From positions 1-24,061 of the IMG/VR virus record IMGVR_UViG_3300042888_002520: a DNA stretch of 24,061 nucleotides. One strand, given 5' to 3'. The stretch is from a virus. How positions within the stretch are numbered: position 1 is the stretch's first letter; every line of letters starts with the position of its first letter. Both the position numbers and the translations under genes were made by a program. A model generated the notes under the pieces. That model was not told the origin of the DNA. It was given only the letters and a program-made list of their open reading frames with translations, and made no database searches. This document shows, one piece after another, positions 22,958 to 24,061 of this stretch.

Positions 22958-24013
22958 TTATTCCTCCACAGTGTCGGCTGTACTTACCTCTGTCTTGATG
23001 TTCTTGAAGTCTGTCATGACTTTGTCCAGGCACCCATCTTCGTTTGCTTCCCAGGCCTTGCGGAATTGTTTAATTATCTCGCCTTCGCTAGTGGTGAACA
23101 CTAGACGATTGCCTTCTTTCTTGAGCATGCCTTTTTTCTCTGCAAGATCAGTCAATCCACTGTAGGGATTCATACCTGTTTCGTAGGGAATTTTAACCTG
23201 CATGCCTTCGAATGGTTTTGCATAACGAGTTTTCATTACTTTACAACCAGCACGTATGCCCATGACTTCGGAGATCTTGTTGCCATCCTCGTCTTCTTTC
23301 AGCTTCATTTTCTTCATGGCCACCACAATACTTGACGCATAGATAAAGCCTTGACCACCTGAGATTTTGTCATCTGGATCAAACATGTCTTGACTTGCGT
23401 ATGTATGATTTGTACAGACCATTCCCACATTAAAACCACCAAACATGTTGACTGAATTACGAACCAGTGACGTCAGTGCCTTGGGCTTACGACCCATGTC
23501 ACCTTTCATGTCACCTGCTTCAAACTGGTTGACATCAGTTGGTGTCAACAACATGCCCAATGAGTCAATCACCCACAACACTTTCATGCGCTCACCGTCT
23601 GGCAGGGCTTTGTAGTCAATCATGAATGTTGAAATGGCCTTGGCCACGTCATCAATCATGCTCATGTTCAGTTTGAGCAACTTATCTGCGCCAGTGTCCA
23701 CACCCAATGCATGCAGCCATGTCTCATCCAGTGCGTTTTCTGTATCAACCAAGATAACAAAAATACCTTGCTCTTGTGCGTTCTTCACAATGTTGCCTGA
23801 ACAGATATAACTCTTGCCTGCACCTGACTCGCCGGCAAACACTGTGATCTTGCCCAAGGGAATGCCTCGATTGAAATCTCCTGAGATGAGATAGTTCAAG
23901 GCAAAGTTGCCTGTGCTAATCCAATCTGTCGGATCATTGAATCCAATGCTTAGGCCTTCAATGCTTTTGGTAATGTCCTTGCGGAACTTGCTTACGTCAA
24001 ATGGTTTTCCCAT
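22958..24013 (-). CDS. uvsX: UvsX recombinase (RecA/Rad51-like), 351 aa
   Basis: Walker A is GESGAGKS at 61-68, preceded by IPLGKITVFA. Walker B is KVLWVIDSLGML near 144-155, and CTNHTYAS followed by ISGGQG is typical of the UvsX L2/sensor region. The opening MGKPFDVSKFRKDITKSIEG and ISTGNFALNYLISG is the UvsX N-terminus as known from T4-like phages. T4 UvsX coats single-stranded DNA, catalyses strand exchange, and drives recombination-dependent replication and repair; UvsY loads it. The length is slightly below T4 UvsX (about 390 aa), mostly in the C-terminal part. The ATG at 24013 has AAGGAAG upstream. The remaining 48 nt to the window edge show no recognisable gene. Confidence 0.96.
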   Translation of the reverse strand: MGKPFDVSKFRKDITKSIEGLSIGFNDPTDWISTGNFALNYLISGDFNRGIPLGKITVFAGESGAGKSYICSGNIVKNAQEQGIFVILVDTENALDETWLHALGVDTGADKLLKLNMSMIDDVAKAISTFMIDYKALPDGERMKVLWVIDSLGMLLTPTDVNQFEAGDMKGDMGRKPKALTSLVRNSVNMFGGFNVGMVCTNHTYASQDMFDPDDKISGGQGFIYASSIVVAMKKMKLKEDEDGNKISEVMGIRAGCKVMKTRYAKPFEGMQVKIPYETGMNPYSGLTDLAEKKGMLKKEGNRLVFTTSEGEIIKQFRKAWEANEDGCLDKVMTDFKNIKTEVSTADTVEE

Positions 24014-24061
24014 GTTTTTCTTCCTTGTATAAATCTTTAAAAATTGCTCTGCTGTCTAATT

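Overview
The window looks like part of the genome of a large T4-superfamily (myovirus-type) phage, most likely from an uncultured aquatic virus. It carries the T4-type recombination genes uvsX and uvsW, a probable uvsY, and a probable clamp-loader small subunit. These sit among short, tightly packed genes of unknown function and a large load of radical SAM and glycan-modifying genes. Genes overlap by 4 nt (ATGA) or are joined as TAACATG, and there are no tRNA or rRNA genes. I ran no database search: family calls rest on motifs I can read and on remembered families. The host is unknown.

Layout. 1-7122 (minus): a partial gene running off the left edge, four small unknown or replication-type genes, a radical SAM protein, four more small genes, UvsW, a second radical SAM protein and an unknown 294-aa protein. 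7117-9199 (plus): an unknown protein and a third, different radical SAM protein, behind a T4-type late promoter motif. 9203-10849 (minus): an early-type unit of three genes, each with its own TTGACC-17-TATAAT (or TATACT) promoter and AAGGAGCC ribosome site (the proximal gene is an AAA+ ATPase), then a 29-aa membrane ORF and a UUCG-loop terminator. 10927-13702 (minus): two glycosyltransferases and two methyltransferases. 13726-17666 (plus): a nucleotidyltransferase-cupin fusion, a glycosyltransferase, two related glycan proteins and another glycosyltransferase, behind a second late promoter motif. 17651-19110 (minus): a glycosyltransferase and an FkbM methyltransferase. 19129-19956 (plus): a third member of the glycan protein family. 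19937-24013 (minus): GDP-mannose 4,6-dehydratase, a 36-aa membrane ORF, a UvsY-like protein, a fourth radical SAM protein, an acidic small protein and UvsX.

Taken together, a recombination and replication backbone has been interrupted by a roughly 10 kb sugar cassette. That cassette contains sugar-nucleotide synthesis (GDP-mannose dehydratase, nucleotidyltransferase-cupin), five glycosyltransferase-like proteins, three paralogs resembling capsule-type transferases, and three methyltransferases. The most plausible role is making and attaching a methylated glycan to the virion, phage DNA or host surface; this is inference. Four radical SAM enzymes lie around it. Three share an unusual N-terminal cysteine pattern and form the least explained part of the window.
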